From JBBAEA01 sp041656175 (GTDB lineage Bacteria; Myxococcota_A; Bradymonadia; UBA4248): DNA of 63,043 nucleotides. The stretch spans positions 1-63,043 of the forward strand of contig JBBAEA010000004.1 in assembly GCA_041656175.1 (NCBI GenBank), read 5' to 3'. This document shows positions 25,138-34,525 of the stretch, piece after piece. The notes under the pieces were generated by a model. That model saw only the letters and a list, made by a program, of their open reading frames with translations, made no database searches and was not told the origin of the DNA. The first letter of the stretch is position 1. The number at the start of each line of letters is the position of its first letter. A program made the position numbers and the translations under genes.

Positions 25138-25515
25138 AGCAAACCACTCAACTTTTCCAAAGTAAGAACAACCTTTGCCGCCTCCCCCTACGGCAAAACG
25201 CACAAGTTCCTACCAAACTATACAAACTTGGTCAAGTCAGAGCACGCAAACTTGCAAAATATTTGTGCAAACTTTTGCAAACTTCGCTTATGCCCACAAA
25301 CGTAGCAAAGATAGCGCCGCAATTCGTAGAAGTATTGCAAGCGTGAGCAAAATTTGTCAAAACCCAGCATGCAGCGCGCTTGCCCTAACGCTGCGTTGGC
25401 AATACAAGGAGCCTACACAGCGCTTTCACACAAAAAGCGCCGCCGCCCAAACCAACCCTATATATAATGATACCATCGCGCGCAAGCTCGCACGCAAGAT
25501 CGCTTCGGAGTAGCC
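25138..25515. other. Divergent intergenic region between yajC and glyQ
   Basis: 378 bases that must hold both promoters. Four copies of a CAAACTT octamer-like element (ACAAACTT, then GCAAACTT three times) occur between about 25220 and 25290. They are spaced 15-35 bases apart and could be binding sites or chance in an AT/CA-rich segment. No gene is seen. Confidence 0.35.
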
Positions 25516-26400
25516 ATGAATTTCCAAGAACTCGTTTTGACCTTACAGACCTACTGGGCCTCACACGGGTGCATCATCCAACAGCCCTACGACATCGAAA
25601 AAGGCGCAGGAACCTTCAATCCCGCCACCTTCTTTCGCGCCTTAGGCCCCGAGCCCTACAAAGTCGCCTTCATCGAACCCTGCCGCCGCCCCTCAGACGC
25701 GCGCTACGGCGAAAACCCCAATCGCTGGGGCGCCTACTACCAGTTCCAAGTTATCATCAAGCCTAGCCCGCTCCAAATCCTAGAGCTCTACTTCGACTCC
25801 CTGCGCGCCATCGGCATCGACCCGCTTGAACACGACATACGCTTAGTCGAAGACAACTGGGAGGCCCCCTCGCAAGGCGCCTGGGGTTGCGGCTGGGAAG
25901 TTTGGGTTGACGGCATGGAAGTTACGCAATTCACCTACTTTCAACAGGTTGGCGGCTACGAACTCGATCCCGTGAGCGTCGAAATCACCTACGGACTAGA
26001 GCGCATCGCCATGTACTTGCAAAACGTGGATCGCATCCACGACCTCGTCTGGGTCGACGACATCCACTACGAAGACGTACACTTGCAGGCCGAAATCGAA
26101 CAAAGTCAATACGCTCTCGAAGCGGCCGACGTCCCCATGCTGCTCAAACTCTATCAAAACTACGAGCAGGAATCCAAGCGCCTGCTTGAGCAAGGACTCG
26201 CCTTCCCCGGCTACGACTACGTCCTAAAATGCTCACACACCTTCAATTTGCTCGACGCTCGCGCTGCCATCTCGGTCACGGAACGCCAAGCCTACATCAC
26301 GCGAATCCGCACGCTCTCTCGACTTGCCGCCGAATGCTACCTCAAACGGCGCGAAGCACTTAACTACCCTCTACATCAAAAATTCTCTTCAAAATCGTAG
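25516..26400 (+). CDS. glyQ: Glycyl-tRNA synthetase alpha subunit
   Basis: 294 residues, the normal size for the alpha chain of the bacterial alpha2beta2 enzyme, which activates glycine and charges tRNA-Gly. The start is strongly conserved (NFQELVLTLQTYWASHGC). Class II core motifs follow: GAGTFNPATFFRALGPEPY, EPCRRPSDARYGENPNR, and WEVWVDGMEVTQFTYFQQVG with YGLERIAMYLQ. The beta subunit gene glyS, commonly next to glyQ, is absent: repeat B4 and a TauE-family gene follow instead. glyS must therefore be encoded elsewhere. Confidence 0.95.
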   Translation: MNFQELVLTLQTYWASHGCIIQQPYDIEKGAGTFNPATFFRALGPEPYKVAFIEPCRRPSDARYGENPNRWGAYYQFQVIIKPSPLQILELYFDSLRAIGIDPLEHDIRLVEDNWEAPSQGAWGCGWEVWVDGMEVTQFTYFQQVGGYELDPVSVEITYGLERIAMYLQNVDRIHDLVWVDDIHYEDVHLQAEIEQSQYALEAADVPMLLKLYQNYEQESKRLLEQGLAFPGYDYVLKCSHTFNLLDARAAISVTERQAYITRIRTLSRLAAECYLKRREALNYPLHQKFSSKS

Positions 26401-26430
26401 CAAAGTGCCGCATTGAATTCTTAATTCTTT

Positions 26431-26581
26431 GGGCGGGGGGCTTAACGCCCCCCTACGCGCAAGCTTCCCGCAAAATTTGCCAAATGCCGCGTTTCGCCGT
26501 GCGTTGTATTCGCTAAACGCTCATTCAACGCACGGCGAGCGGCATTGGGCAACTTTTTTGGGTGATCTTGCGCTACCCCCC
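26431..26581 (-). repeat. Family B nested palindrome, copy B4 (reverse orientation)
   Basis: On the minus strand: GGGGGTAGCGCAAGATCACCC ... GCGGGAAGCTTGCGCGTAG, basal stem GCGCAAG:CTTGCGC. The apical stem is different from the other copies and built on CGTGCGTTG-like arms (CAACGCACGG with CCGTGCGTTG). It separates glyQ from the TauE-family gene. Confidence 0.7.
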
Positions 26582-26628
26582 AGCACTTTCACGACAACGC
26601 GCTATAAGCAAAGCGTTACAGTAATCCT

Positions 26629-27384
26629 ATGGACTTCTTTAGTCTCGAAATTTGGCAGTACGCACTACTTTTTGTAGGTGGACTCATCGCCAGTTTTTTT
26701 AACACCATCGCTGGCGGCGGCAGCATGCTTACGCTTCCACTTATGGTTTTTCTCGGCGCGCCCTCTACGGTTGCCAACGCGACTAACCGAATTTTTATGT
26801 TCGTGCAATCAGGCGCTGGAACCATAAGCCTCTACAAAAGCGAGCCGCTTTTGTGGCGCGATACCCTTGTCTACAGTGTGCCAACATTGATAGGAGCCCT
26901 CATTGGCGCCTACAGCGCTAGCATCATTCCAGCTCAAGCGATGAAACACGTCATCGGGTGGATCTTTCTTTTTGCCTTCATTATGTATATAGGCAAAAAC
27001 TTCTTTAAACCCTCGACTAGCGACTTTAATATCCCACGCTGGCTTCGCTACATCCTGCTTTTTGTGCTTGGCATATACGGTGGCTTTATTCAAGCGGGGC
27101 TTGGTGCCATATTGTTTTTGGTGCTAAATCGCATCTGCCAAATGCCAAAAATCTCGGCTATGGGGGCAAAAAACTTTATGATCGCCTTCTACACGCTTCC
27201 CGTGCTCATTGTATTTTTGCTCCAAGGGCAAGTATGGTGGGATATGGGGCTCGTGTTGTCGGCGGGTGCCATCCTTGGCGCACAACTGGCAGCACACTGT
27301 GCAACACGTATATCTACGCGCGCTGTTATGGTTATCGTTTCAGCCATTATGCTCATTAGCGCTATTTCACTCATACTTAGCTAG
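26629..27384 (+). CDS. TauE/SafE (TSUP) family membrane transporter
   Basis: 251 residues with about eight membrane helices and an internal two-fold pattern. The N-terminal half has the family motif NTIAGGGSMLTLPLMVFLGAP with NATNRI; the second half has GIYGGFIQAGLGAILFLVLN and GAKNFMIAFY. TSUP proteins export or import small sulfur or carboxylate anions (sulfite, sulfoacetate, thiosulfate) across the inner membrane; the substrate here cannot be told. The gene lies 34 bp upstream of the next membrane protein gene. Confidence 0.85.
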   Translation: MDFFSLEIWQYALLFVGGLIASFFNTIAGGGSMLTLPLMVFLGAPSTVANATNRIFMFVQSGAGTISLYKSEPLLWRDTLVYSVPTLIGALIGAYSASIIPAQAMKHVIGWIFLFAFIMYIGKNFFKPSTSDFNIPRWLRYILLFVLGIYGGFIQAGLGAILFLVLNRICQMPKISAMGAKNFMIAFYTLPVLIVFLLQGQVWWDMGLVLSAGAILGAQLAAHCATRISTRAVMVIVSAIMLISAISLILS

Positions 27385-27418
27385 TCTATACTTAGCTCAG
27401 CACCCTTTAAATTGACAT

Positions 27419-28033
27419 ATGACAAAGATGACAAGCAAAAACTCTAAGAAAACTCACGCCGAGGATCGCTACAAACGCCGCATCGCACTCGCGAAAGACA
27501 AGCGCGTTACGATTACTGCACTTATCCTCGAATTGCTTATTGGACTTTGCTTTGTTCTGCTTGTCGATGCTTTTATAGGGCAAGCTATGCAGCAAAGCAC
27601 ACTTATTACAAGTCATGTTTCATGGCATTACGTACTTGCATTTTATCTTGTATTACAATACGCACTCGTTGCCGGAGAAATCATTGCAAGTCGCAGAGTT
27701 GAAGAGCGCTCTTGGACCATCCCGCTGGTCTTCCTGCCATTTGGAAATCTTTTTAGAATCTTTATTATGCTCACCCTAGAACTCACTATTATCATTCCTA
27801 AACTGCTAGTTTATTTCACATCTGTTTTATTATCATTTCCGCTTTTACTATTAAACTTATCAGGACGCGTAAAGTTCTATCCTATTGATATTTTTGACAA
27901 AATAACTGAACCCCTCGAAATGATCATTAACCGTATTTACAATGCATTGTATTATAATAAAATAAAAACTAGAGCAAACGTCTTTAATGCATTTTTTAAT
28001 AACACTTTAAGTTTTTGGTGCATCAACCATTAA
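27419..28033 (+). CDS. Polytopic membrane protein, unknown
   Basis: 204 residues with a very basic N-terminus (TSKNSKKTHAEDRYKRRIAL) and three or four membrane helices (residues 33-55, 66-85, 101-117, 122-150). The last third is notably AT-rich compared with the first two thirds, including Asn/Ile-rich codons at the end, which may mark a fusion or relaxed selection. An alternative ATG lies 9 nt downstream. I recognise no family. It may be co-transcribed with the TauE-family gene upstream and the lipoprotein downstream. Confidence 0.55.
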   Translation: MTKMTSKNSKKTHAEDRYKRRIALAKDKRVTITALILELLIGLCFVLLVDAFIGQAMQQSTLITSHVSWHYVLAFYLVLQYALVAGEIIASRRVEERSWTIPLVFLPFGNLFRIFIMLTLELTIIIPKLLVYFTSVLLSFPLLLLNLSGRVKFYPIDIFDKITEPLEMIINRIYNALYYNKIKTRANVFNAFFNNTLSFWCINH

Positions 28034-28065
28034 TAGAGTTTGTTTTAAGCTTATTTCAAAGAATT

Positions 28066-28638
28066 ATGCGCAATCAATACATCGTTTTTATTTGTTTTTC
28101 TTTTCTGTTTTTTGCCTGCCAAAATGAATTGTCGCCGCATGAAAAATACATACAACATAACGATGCACTAGCCAAAATCATTGATCGCTACGACAAACAT
28201 TGTGATAAACTTGGCATGGAACTGACCAAGTATCTCAAAAAGAATGAAAAAGCTTATTTTCAAAGTTTGAGCGATAGCATCAAAATCGAATTAGACGCCA
28301 AGATCACATCGAGCTACCACCAACTCCCCTATTCTCGCCAACAGAACGAAACACTAGCCAGGTGTTCAACTAACCAATGGGTTGCGGGGGTACAGTCTCA
28401 TATTTTTGAGACGCACTACAAAGCGAAAAGGCTAGCAGAGTTTCGTGTAGACCTCGAAGCGCTCTATACGGCATGGCAAGAGGCAAAGTCGAGCAATGAT
28501 CAGAGTATACTCGAGATTTTTTATAATGAACGCGGCTCCGAAATACGTGCTGCTATGCAAAATATTCGCAGTTTTAGCACCGATGCGGAAGCGGTTTTAT
28601 CTGAGTTTCCGCTTGAATTTTTGTACAATGAACCCTAA
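28066..28638 (+). CDS. Small lipoprotein, helical, unknown
   Basis: The start is ATG 28066 (190 aa), because it opens a classic lipoprotein signal (MRNQYIVFICFSFLFFAC, Cys 18); the GTG 51 nt upstream lies within the preceding gene. The mature chain is almost all helix, with no Cys pair except CDK and RCS, and no recognisable domain. It is probably periplasmic or outer-membrane attached. It follows the membrane protein gene by 32 bp. Confidence 0.6.
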   Translation: MRNQYIVFICFSFLFFACQNELSPHEKYIQHNDALAKIIDRYDKHCDKLGMELTKYLKKNEKAYFQSLSDSIKIELDAKITSSYHQLPYSRQQNETLARCSTNQWVAGVQSHIFETHYKAKRLAEFRVDLEALYTAWQEAKSSNDQSILEIFYNERGSEIRAAMQNIRSFSTDAEAVLSEFPLEFLYNEP

Positions 28639-28771
28639 GTCTGCTCTGAACAATGTAAAAACTGCAAAAAACATGCTAGAGCAAAATATGGAAAGTCAGG
28701 CGAGCATTCAAAATAAGGTCAATAAAATCAACGCTTTACACACAAATTCCAGTCCAGGGCGAAAGCCTTAG
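28628..28771 (+). CDS. Possible 47-aa coiled-coil peptide
   Basis: An ATG at 28628 overlaps the lipoprotein gene's end by 11 nt in another frame, a spacing typical of coupled translation. The product (MNPKSALNNVKTAKNMLEQN...) is a polar amphipathic helix of about 35 residues, ending in repeat-like sequence. It may be real or incidental; there is no homology I know. Confidence 0.3.
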   Translation: MNPKSALNNVKTAKNMLEQNMESQASIQNKVNKINALHTNSSPGRKP

Positions 28772-28824
28772 CGAGGTTTGGGGCGGAGCCCCAAAAATAA
28801 ATCAGAGTTTCTTTAGCCCATAGT

Positions 28825-30204
28825 ATGCAGAGTTTAAACGACAATCTTAAAGCGATATTTCTACAACGCTTATACGCACAGAACGAACGCGTGGTGAAGC
28901 TAGGACTTGACGCGATGCGCACTGCACTCGGCGAAGGCTTGCAAAGCACATGGCCGCTTATTTTGGTCGCAGGCACGAATGGCAAAGGTCAAGTTTCACA
29001 ACAGATTTCTATTTTTTTGCAAAAATGCGGCTACCGCGTCGGGCTATTTACCAGCCCACACCTTGTCGATTACCGCGAAAGAATTCGCGTAAACGGCAAA
29101 AAAATCGACGAATATTCGCTCTTACGCTACGGAAGCGAATTATTGGCAAAATACGGTGGCGACAAGTTAGCCAAAGAACTCGAAGAATTCCTCAAATCTG
29201 AAGGCGTAAACCCCGCGGCTAGCAGCATCACCCTTACGTATTACGAGCTAAGCCTAGCCATAGCGCAAGCGTACTTTAAAGCCCAAAATGTTCAATTTGG
29301 CGTTTACGAAATAGGACTAGGGGGTAAACTTGATGCATGCAACGCGCTTGAGCCTATGCTTAGTGTTATTAGCTCTATTTCACGCGATCATTGCCAATAC
29401 CTCGGCAATGAACTCGACGCCATAGCGCGCGAAAAAGCAGGTATCATGCGCCCGCACAAGCCCGTAGTCATTGGGCGCGACGCCGTGAAAGCGCTGCAAG
29501 GAGAGGCAAAGGCTGTGGGCTGCAGTAGTATCAATGTGCTCGATCAGCATTTTGGCTGGCAAGACTTGGGCTCTACTTGGAGTATTAACTTAGGCGAGTT
29601 TTCGCTAATGCTCTCTAACGAAGTACTTCCAGCAAATTATCAGCGCGATAATGCTGCTGTGGCGCTCGCCGCCATTGCTCGCTTAAGTAAAGAGCTCAAC
29701 GCAAACTGGGACTTAAGGGCGTTTGCAGATTGCATACAAAAATCGACGTGGTTTGGGCGTTTTACGCAGCTTGGGCAAGATATCGCAGCGCGCTACGCTT
29801 GCAAAAGCATTATCCTTGATGCGGCGCACAACGAAGCTGGCGCCAAAGCGCTTGTAGCAACGCTAAAACGACTTTATGAGGGCAAAAATTTGGCTCTTGT
29901 CGTTGGTGCCTGCGGCGATAAAGATCTCGAAACCGTGTTTGACATTTACCGTGAACTACTCAAGGATGACGCGATATTCGTAGCTCCTGTCAATAACAAC
30001 CCCAGAGTGCTAAAACCCGATGCGTACTGCGCGCGGGTTTCGCTTCCTCGTTCGCAAGGCAATAGCTGTTTCCTTGAAGCACTACAACGCGCTGCTCTCT
30101 TTGTAGGTAAGAGCGGTATCGTTGTTGTGACGGGATCTATATATTTACTTGGCGAAGCTATGCAAAAGCTTGGATTAAGCGCGGAATCGTTCGATAATAT
30201 ATGA
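28825..30204 (+). CDS. folC: Folylpolyglutamate/dihydrofolate synthase
   Basis: 459 residues. FolC adds glutamate to dihydropteroate (making dihydrofolate) and to folates, using ATP in the cytoplasm. Motifs: the P-loop VAGTNGKGQVSQQI (Gln where Ser is usual after GKG), LFTSPHLVDYRERIRVNG, the family's EIGLGGKLDACNALEP and SSISRDHCQYLG, KAGIMRP, and the C-terminal ligase domain with DAAHNEAGAKAL. A length slightly over 420 is normal. accD and other usual neighbours are absent. A family C-type end motif (AATCAGAGTTTCTTTAG) abuts the start. Confidence 0.92.
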   Translation: MQSLNDNLKAIFLQRLYAQNERVVKLGLDAMRTALGEGLQSTWPLILVAGTNGKGQVSQQISIFLQKCGYRVGLFTSPHLVDYRERIRVNGKKIDEYSLLRYGSELLAKYGGDKLAKELEEFLKSEGVNPAASSITLTYYELSLAIAQAYFKAQNVQFGVYEIGLGGKLDACNALEPMLSVISSISRDHCQYLGNELDAIAREKAGIMRPHKPVVIGRDAVKALQGEAKAVGCSSINVLDQHFGWQDLGSTWSINLGEFSLMLSNEVLPANYQRDNAAVALAAIARLSKELNANWDLRAFADCIQKSTWFGRFTQLGQDIAARYACKSIILDAAHNEAGAKALVATLKRLYEGKNLALVVGACGDKDLETVFDIYRELLKDDAIFVAPVNNNPRVLKPDAYCARVSLPRSQGNSCFLEALQRAALFVGKSGIVVVTGSIYLLGEAMQKLGLSAESFDNI

Positions 30205-30214
30205 CGTGAAGTAG

Positions 30215-30263
30215 AGCTTTGCACAGGTCAAAATTGTGCATGTATTTTGACCTGTGCAAAGCT
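30215..30263. repeat. Perfect 20-bp hairpin with family A-like ends
   Basis: Arms AGCTTTGCACAGGTCAAAAT (30215-30234) and its exact complement (30244-30263) with a 9-base loop. The outer AGCTTTGCAC is identical to the outer end of family A elements. No T-run follows, so it is not a standard terminator. It ends about 20 nt before the ATG of the next gene, close to the ribosome site. Confidence 0.8.
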
Positions 30264-30284
30264 ATCAGGAGTTGAAATCATAAA

Positions 30285-31688
30285 ATGAGAACAAGATTAT
30301 ATGTAATATGTATGCTATTTTTAGCATTTTTTCTTCACTCTTGTAAAAAGCACGTCCCAGAAACATCAGAGTCAAAGCAAGCCAATACGCGTGAAAGCAA
30401 AGAAGAACTAGCGGCAGAGGATTACACAAAAGAACTCGACCTCGCTGAGGCCATAGAGCTCGATTTTGCACACTGGACAAAGATCGAGGAAATTCTATCG
30501 CAGGAAGGGAAGCGTTTAAACTCATTAGAGCAACTTATTCAGTACATCGACTCAAACGCGTGGAAGCTGGCTCGAGCACGCACAGTATTACTTCAAAATA
30601 GCGAAAAGTTAGGAGGCGAAGATAAGGATAGAATCGAAGCTGCGCAACGCAGGGTATACGAAATACTCGATGAAGCGCGAAGCGATGAGAGCACCGCAGC
30701 GGCTGCTAACGCTTGTGTTTATCGACTTTACGCCGTGCTCCTAAGCCCCATGGCTGCTTTCCTCTCAGCTGTCGATTTTTTGCGTCAACTCGCCTTGGAT
30801 CCTCATAGATCTTGCGCCGAAAAAGAGCTTTTGTTTGTAGAGAAACTAAAAAGCAGTGGCGAACTCATGGCACTAGGCTACGAGAGTTTTAAGAATCAGG
30901 ATGATAACAGCGAATTAAAGTCTTGGTTTGATGCATTAAGCTCGACTGCGCTTAGTGAAATGGGCGAATCTTTATCTGATTGCAATTTTAGCGAGGAGAG
31001 CACACAGCATTTAAAGCATATTTTTGCCAGCAACGATGATCCCGAGCAAAGCGATGAGGAGCGCGCAAAGATCGCGGCAGAACTTCTGCAAGAATCTGAC
31101 GCATATATCGCGCATACAGCGACTTTCGAGAAGCAGCTTGCCGACATTGAGCGCGCGTTGCAGTTAGAGAGCGCCGCGCAAAGGAATTGGGACGCGGAAT
31201 ATTGCGCGCAAAGCGCTGAAGGTCTTTTGGCGGCTTTTGAAGACAATGCGTCAAATATTGCGGCGCTTGGCGATAGTATTACGGATGACGGAGTATTGAC
31301 GATCTTTTTTGATGGTGTTGAGTCTATTGCACGAACCAACGCAATTTTGCACATCTACGACAGTTCCTGCGAAAGCCAGTTTCAGGATCGCTTTGTACAA
31401 GCAGCGCTAGAGATTTTAGTTCGCTACGCAAAACGCCGCATGAAGCTGATTTCGCTGGTACTCGATGAAGGATGTAGCGCCATAGATAACGCGATCCACG
31501 CTATGTCGATTAAGCGCTGGAAAACTTTACAGGACTGCATACAAACAATCCAAGAGCTGGAAAGCATGCAAAATTCGCAACTCAAATCCGAGAGTCGCAC
31601 GCAATTAGCTACACTCATAGGAGAAGTTAAAACCGTACACGCCGAATGCAAGGATTCCAAATTTCATGCGGTGCTTGCTAAGTTTTAG
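30285..31688 (+). CDS. Helical lipoprotein of unknown function
   Basis: 467 residues starting at ATG 30285, with AGGAG upstream but spaced rather far. The lipoprotein signal MRTRLYVICMLFLAFFLHSC puts the lipid at Cys 20. The mature part is acidic and almost entirely helical, with long heptad-like stretches (EEILSQEGKRLNSLEQLIQYI) and five or six Cys scattered through it. It probably forms a periplasmic or cell-surface helical bundle. I recognise no domain. Confidence 0.65.
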   Translation: MRTRLYVICMLFLAFFLHSCKKHVPETSESKQANTRESKEELAAEDYTKELDLAEAIELDFAHWTKIEEILSQEGKRLNSLEQLIQYIDSNAWKLARARTVLLQNSEKLGGEDKDRIEAAQRRVYEILDEARSDESTAAAANACVYRLYAVLLSPMAAFLSAVDFLRQLALDPHRSCAEKELLFVEKLKSSGELMALGYESFKNQDDNSELKSWFDALSSTALSEMGESLSDCNFSEESTQHLKHIFASNDDPEQSDEERAKIAAELLQESDAYIAHTATFEKQLADIERALQLESAAQRNWDAEYCAQSAEGLLAAFEDNASNIAALGDSITDDGVLTIFFDGVESIARTNAILHIYDSSCESQFQDRFVQAALEILVRYAKRRMKLISLVLDEGCSAIDNAIHAMSIKRWKTLQDCIQTIQELESMQNSQLKSESRTQLATLIGEVKTVHAECKDSKFHAVLAKF

Positions 31689-31718
31689 CAAAAGAGCTAA
31701 GGAAACTTTGATTGAGAG

Positions 31719-31952
31719 CTTTGCACGGGGGGAAACCCTTTTCTTTGTGCCAAAGAAAAGATGTTTCCCCCCGTACCCCCCTTCCCCAAAGAAAGCACTC
31801 CTTTAAGCACTTTTCGAATAAAATGTCATTCTATCTTCACTCTGCCTTATTTTATTAGCATTTTAGCTTATATTTCTCTGCAAAACGTCTCATTTTGTTT
31901 AAAACTGTATCGAATTTGTAAAATTAAATTTACAATTTCTAGCCGTGCAAAG
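31719..31952 (+). mobile_element. Family A MITE-like element, copy A2
   Basis: 234 bp with ends CTTTGCACGG (31719-31728) and CCGTGCAAAG (31943-31952), extended imperfectly to GAGAGC and GGTCTC on the two sides. It has the same internal order as copy A1: G/C-rich hairpin on the left, then CAAAGAAAGCACTC, then an AT-rich right half. It sits 30 bp after the helical lipoprotein gene. Confidence 0.85.
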
Positions 31953-32020
31953 GTCTCTGATTTATAGTTGGGGCTTGGGCTTGCGCACCACTTCCTTTTG
32001 TGGGGCTTGGCTTTCGTTGT

Positions 32021-32164
32021 GGGGGTAGCGCGGGATCACTGAGCAAAAGACGCAATGAGCAAATAAAATGCGTTGGATGAGCGGCTGAGCAAATACAACG
32101 CATTTTATTTTTGCGAATTGCGTATTTTGCGAGGAAGCCCGCGCGTAGGGGGAAACTTCCCCCA
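32021..32164 (+). repeat. Family B nested palindrome, copy B5
   Basis: GGGGGTAGCGCGGGATCACTG ... GAGGAAGCCCGCGCGTAGGGGG then AACTTCCCCC. The basal stem is GCGCGGG:CCCGCGC. The second stem is GCAAAAGACGCAAT with ATTGCGTATTTTGC (one mismatch) and the apical stem AAATAAAATGCGTTG is complementary to CAACGCATTTTATTT. It lies upstream of the 397-aa gene. Confidence 0.8.
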
Positions 32165-32256
32165 CAAAAATAAAAAGCATCAAAATCGAGTTCATGTGAG
32201 TTTTCGTAGCAAAGCTATGAGTCATGCGCGAACGGTACTTTTTGTGATTCTAAGTT

Positions 32257-33450
32257 ATGGATGAAATACTTTGCCAGCGATTGCTCGAATTAGTAGAGCG
32301 TCTAGAACCGCGTAGTTACGCCATGCTGAGGCGAGTGGGCAGGCGCTGGCGCGCTCAAATTGCCGCGGAATTTTGTGACGAAGAAGTCCGCCCCATCGAT
32401 GAGACATACCTTATTTTGGGCTACGGTGCAGGGCGCGTTTCGTGCAAACTGACAGGCTCGGACTGGCAGCAGCTCAGCGCGCGCGTGGAGCAGCTATTTT
32501 CGGCCGCGAAGGTCGTCGACGCCTGGGGAATGCGCGATCTTGCAGGCGATGTTGGCAAAAGTTTTGCGACGTACCCAGAGCATGGTCTCATAGGGGAAGC
32601 GTTTTGGAAATTGCCAAGTGAAGAGCGTTGTGCGGCATTTAAGGATTTTACACGTCGCGCGCAATCGCAGCACGCAGAGCTAAAGTTAAAGTTTGACTGT
32701 CTTGCCCATGAATTTGTGGAGCGAATATATCATAAGCCTGATAGCTTTGAGGAGCGCCACCTTTCGTATAGCGCGTCAAGGGCGAGCATGCTTTACGGCC
32801 AAAGCGCTTTGACTATGATTCCTAGGGTGAATTTTGGTGAAGCCGAGGCTATCGTAGCGCCGAACTTTGGAGTTCTGAATGGATATATTGAATCCGTGCT
32901 CAATTCGGCGAAAAGCGCTTTAGAGCGTAAGGGCTTTGGTATTATTACGGGTTCTTGGGCTAGCTCTGTGCTGCTGAGTGAAAGCCTCAATGCGGGCGCG
33001 CATGATTTTAGCTTGCCGCGGAATTTTCAATTAAAAAGTTTCGATAAGGGGGTAGAAAATAGCGAAAACCTGCAACATTCCCGTTATATTGTTTTGCAAT
33101 CGGCAAACGCGGCCGTTGATTTAAAAGCGTTGTTTAGCCAGCTACCATCTAATGTTTTGTATGTCGATGCACCCAGTGAAATTTTGCGTATAGACGACGA
33201 TATTTTAGAACTTAGATTTGCTATGGCCTATTTTGTCGATGCGGCGGGTCAAATGTTGGCGCTTCCCCCGCAAACGTTGCGTTTTAGGCTATCGAAGCTT
33301 TGGGAGAAGCTCTACCTCGCAAGCGATGAGGGGCAAGAACTCATGGGCATACAGTGCGCATCCCACGCATGGGAGATGCCTTACAAGCTCGTGCAAAGCC
33401 CCAGCCTATACTTCAACAGCATCATCGAAAAAGCACAGTTTTTGCGTTAA
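32257..33450 (+). CDS. Cytoplasmic protein of unknown function (397 aa)
   Basis: Starts at ATG 32257, with no signal peptide or membrane helix. The first 160 residues are helical and basic (LLELVERLEPRSYAMLRRVG); the second half is mixed alpha/beta with several short hydrophobic strands (RYIVLQSANAAVDL, NVLYVDAPSEILRI). I cannot place it in a family with confidence; a distant link to TldD/PmbA-like folds crossed my mind but no motif supports it. It converges with ruvB (22 bp between stops). Confidence 0.6.
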   Translation: MDEILCQRLLELVERLEPRSYAMLRRVGRRWRAQIAAEFCDEEVRPIDETYLILGYGAGRVSCKLTGSDWQQLSARVEQLFSAAKVVDAWGMRDLAGDVGKSFATYPEHGLIGEAFWKLPSEERCAAFKDFTRRAQSQHAELKLKFDCLAHEFVERIYHKPDSFEERHLSYSASRASMLYGQSALTMIPRVNFGEAEAIVAPNFGVLNGYIESVLNSAKSALERKGFGIITGSWASSVLLSESLNAGAHDFSLPRNFQLKSFDKGVENSENLQHSRYIVLQSANAAVDLKALFSQLPSNVLYVDAPSEILRIDDDILELRFAMAYFVDAAGQMLALPPQTLRFRLSKLWEKLYLASDEGQELMGIQCASHAWEMPYKLVQSPSLYFNSIIEKAQFLR

Positions 33451-33472
33451 CCCACTGATTTGGCTCAAGTTT

Positions 33473-34516
33473 TTAGAAAAGATCGTTCTGCCAGCTCGCT
33501 GCGTTGTTGACATAGGGTATTTTGAGATGCTGGTATGCGCTTTGAGTAGCGACACGTCCTCGCGGTGTTCTCTGTATATAACCTTGTTGTAGCAAATACG
33601 GCTCATAGACATCTTCAAGCGTATTGCGATGCTCTCCTGTTGCAGCAGCCAAAGTATCGATACCAACGGGTCCGCCGTTAAATTTTTCGATAATGGTTCG
33701 TAGAATGCGGTGATCCATTTTATCGAAACCAGCGAGGTCAATGCCAAGTTTTTGTAGCGCGTCGCGGGCGAGTTCTATAGTGATGGCCTTCTCTTGTGCG
33801 ACGATGGCAAAGTCGCGTAGTCTTGAGAGCAAGCGGTTGGCAATTCGCGGTGTTCCGCGTGAACGGCGTGCTATTTCGATAATTGCAGGTTCTTCTATAG
33901 GGATCCGTAGCAATTGCGAGGATCTGCGAACAATTTTAGCCAAATCCTCATCTTTGTAATAGTCGAGTCTGGCGAGGTAGCCGAAGCGATCGCGTAGCGG
34001 GCTCGTAAGAAGTCCCGTTCGTGTAGTTGCGCCAATGAGCGTAAACTGCGGGAGCTCCAATTTAAGGGAGCGCGCGTGTGGTCCTTCGCCTATGATGATG
34101 TCAAAGTGAAAATCTTCCATCGCGGGGTAGAGGTTCTCTTCGATAATGGGATTGAGGCGATGTATTTCATCGATAAACAGTACGTCGCGGTTATCAAGGG
34201 AGGTTAGTATGCCGGCAAGGTCGCCTTTTTTTTCAATGGCGGGTCCACTGGTGACATGCACATTGACGCCGAGCTCTTTAGCACAGATGTAGGCGAGCGT
34301 GGTTTTTCCAAGACCGGGTGGCCCACAGAGTAATAGGTGACAGAGCGGTTCTTTTCGTGTTTTGGCCGCCTGTACGAAAACCTGAATGTTATGGAGTTCT
34401 TCATCTTGTCCGACGTAGTCAGCAAAGCGTGTAGGCCGGAGCGAGTCTTGAACTTTAGCTTCGGAAACGTTTGTAATTTCGGCGTCAAGCGCGTTGTTTG
34501 GTCTGTTGCTAGACAT
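33473..34516 (-). CDS. ruvB: Holliday junction branch migration ATPase RuvB
   Basis: 347 residues. RuvB is the hexameric AAA+ motor that RuvA loads on Holliday junctions. Motifs: RPTRFADYVGQDE at the N-terminus, Walker A GPPGLGKTTLA, Walker B DVLFIDEIHRLN, sensor 1 IGATTRTG, arginine finger SPLRDRFG, and the winged-helix DNA-binding end with GPVGIDTLAAATGE and YIQRTPRGRVAT. The ruvA stop lies 9 bp upstream of the start. ruvC is not in the window. Confidence 0.96.
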   Translation of the reverse strand: MSSNRPNNALDAEITNVSEAKVQDSLRPTRFADYVGQDEELHNIQVFVQAAKTRKEPLCHLLLCGPPGLGKTTLAYICAKELGVNVHVTSGPAIEKKGDLAGILTSLDNRDVLFIDEIHRLNPIIEENLYPAMEDFHFDIIIGEGPHARSLKLELPQFTLIGATTRTGLLTSPLRDRFGYLARLDYYKDEDLAKIVRRSSQLLRIPIEEPAIIEIARRSRGTPRIANRLLSRLRDFAIVAQEKAITIELARDALQKLGIDLAGFDKMDHRILRTIIEKFNGGPVGIDTLAAATGEHRNTLEDVYEPYLLQQGYIQRTPRGRVATQSAYQHLKIPYVNNAASWQNDLF

Positions 34517-34525
34517 GTGAACCTT

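Noticed and set aside
32257..33450. TldD/PmbA family assignment for the 397-aa protein
   Set aside because: A faint overall resemblance only; none of the family's conserved motifs could be pointed to.
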